From: Verrucomicrobiota bacterium
GTDB lineage: Bacteria > Verrucomicrobiota > Verrucomicrobiia > Chthoniobacterales > UBA10450
DNA: 6,361 nucleotides
Assembly (NCBI GenBank): GCA_003219995.1
Contig: QHRC01000074.1
Coordinates: forward strand, 17,396-23,756
Reading direction: 5' to 3'
Shown: positions 6,163-6,361 of the stretch, piece by piece
Layout of the letters: each line of letters begins with the position of its first letter
Numbering within the stretch: position 1 is the stretch's first letter
Program-made: the position numbers and the translations under genes
The notes under the pieces: generated by a model
The model's database searches: none
Told to the model about the DNA's origin: nothing
Seen by the model: the letters and a program-made list of their open reading frames with translations, nothing else

Positions 6163-6168
6163 CCTCCT
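6163..6168 (-). promoter_or_regulatory. Strong Shine-Dalgarno fixing the TTG start of accB
   Basis: AGGAGG on the minus strand, followed by GCGCGCC (7 bases) and TTG at 6155. A perfect anti-16S match at optimal spacing makes TTG the convincing initiation codon. Confidence 0.85.
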
Positions 6169-6189
6169 GTGCTCTGAGGCTGAAGCGTC

Positions 6190-6219
6190 TAGGTAAAGCG
6201 GTTTTGGGATTGAGGTCAA
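6190..6219 (-). promoter_or_regulatory. Candidate promoter for the accB-accC cluster
   Basis: On the minus strand TTGACC (complement of 6214-6219) and TACCTA (complement of 6190-6195) lie 18 bases apart. The -35 is good, the -10 poor. The start point would be near 6183, leaving a leader of roughly 28 bases before the accB TTG. A second TTGACT at 6219-6224 has no matching -10. Consensus inference only. Confidence 0.3.
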
Positions 6220-6287
6220 GTCAACGAATTGGAACAAGAGCCTCAGGCTTGCGGCGGCCGGAACGCAACTTGGACCATTGTGCTACT

Positions 6288-6316
6288 TTTGCGCCAAGCA
6301 CGGCGTCAGTGATAAT
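6288..6316 (+). promoter_or_regulatory. Possible rightward promoter upstream of the right-edge gene
   Basis: GATAAT at 6311-6316 is a five-of-six match to a -10 box. A weak -35 candidate, TTTGCG, lies 17 bases upstream (6288-6293). Transcription would start near 6323, just ahead of the strong ribosome binding site at 6332-6338. Confidence 0.3.
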
Positions 6317-6331
6317 AACTCAACTAACTAG

Positions 6332-6338
6332 AGGAGGT
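6332..6338 (+). promoter_or_regulatory. Near-perfect Shine-Dalgarno followed by ATC
   Basis: AGGAGGT is followed by AATCGT and then ATC at 6345-6347, so an initiator at ATC would be correctly spaced. No ATG, GTG or TTG occurs between here and the window end. It is divergent from accB. The match to the anti-Shine-Dalgarno is as strong as that of accB. Confidence 0.6.
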
Positions 6339-6344
6339 AATCGT

Positions 6345-6361
6345 ATCACGCAGAGCTTCAA
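6345..6361 (+). CDS. Possible first codons of a rightward gene with an AUC start (runs off right edge)
   Basis: If ATC at 6345 is the initiator, the visible residues are (M)TQSF and part of the next codon, far too few to identify a family. The reason to propose it is the strong AGGAGGT at ideal distance. AUU/AUC initiation is known for infC, encoding translation initiation factor IF3, where it serves autoregulation, so infC is a hypothesis. An alternative is a GTG at 6309 in the same frame, which stays open through this point, but that codon has no ribosome binding site and would place the AGGAGGT inside the gene. Confidence 0.3.

Overview
The window looks like ordinary chromosomal DNA from a moderately GC-rich Gram-negative-type bacterium. 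My best guess is a soil or environmental member of the Verrucomicrobiota. This rests on the overall style: a membrane-anchored calcineurin-type phosphoesterase, an exported nuclease-ComEA fusion, and frequent TTG/GTG starts. No marker gene proves it. There is no transposase, CRISPR array or rRNA. One degenerate tRNA-Arg fragment sits at the convergent junction near 1.8 kb.

Layout, left to right. Positions 1-506 (minus) hold the first 168 codons of a glycosyltransferase-like protein that runs off the left edge. A 103-base divergent gap follows with a candidate rightward promoter. Positions 610-1809 (plus) encode a membrane-anchored metallophosphoesterase. Its stop codon lies against the 3' three quarters of a tRNA-Arg(ACG) gene (about 1808-1863). 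A pyrimidine tract, a short degenerate hexamer array and a small hairpin then lead into the 3' end of the leftward gene cluster.

Positions 6155-1906 (minus) form a tight five-gene series, probably one transcript: accB (biotin carboxyl carrier protein), accC (biotin carboxylase), thiE (thiamine-phosphate synthase), a PfkB-family kinase, and a secreted staphylococcal-nuclease-like protein with a C-terminal helix-hairpin-helix domain. Spacing is 50 bases between accB and accC. accC and thiE overlap, 6 bases separate thiE from the kinase, and the kinase stop overlaps the nuclease start by four bases (TTGA). AccB and AccC are two of the four parts of acetyl-CoA carboxylase, the first step of fatty-acid synthesis; accA and accD are not in the window. 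ThiE adds a vitamin-B1 step. The kinase substrate is unknown. The nuclease has no obvious link to the others beyond translational coupling.

Positions 6156-6361 are the upstream region of accB and probably a divergent promoter region. A near-perfect Shine-Dalgarno sequence at 6332-6338 is followed at normal spacing by ATC, with no ATG/GTG/TTG before the window ends. This may be the very start of a rightward gene using a rare AUC start, a hallmark of infC (IF3), but only 17 bases of it are visible. I found no convincing new multi-gene system. The tRNA scar, the possible AUC start and the unusual operon composition deserve the most attention.
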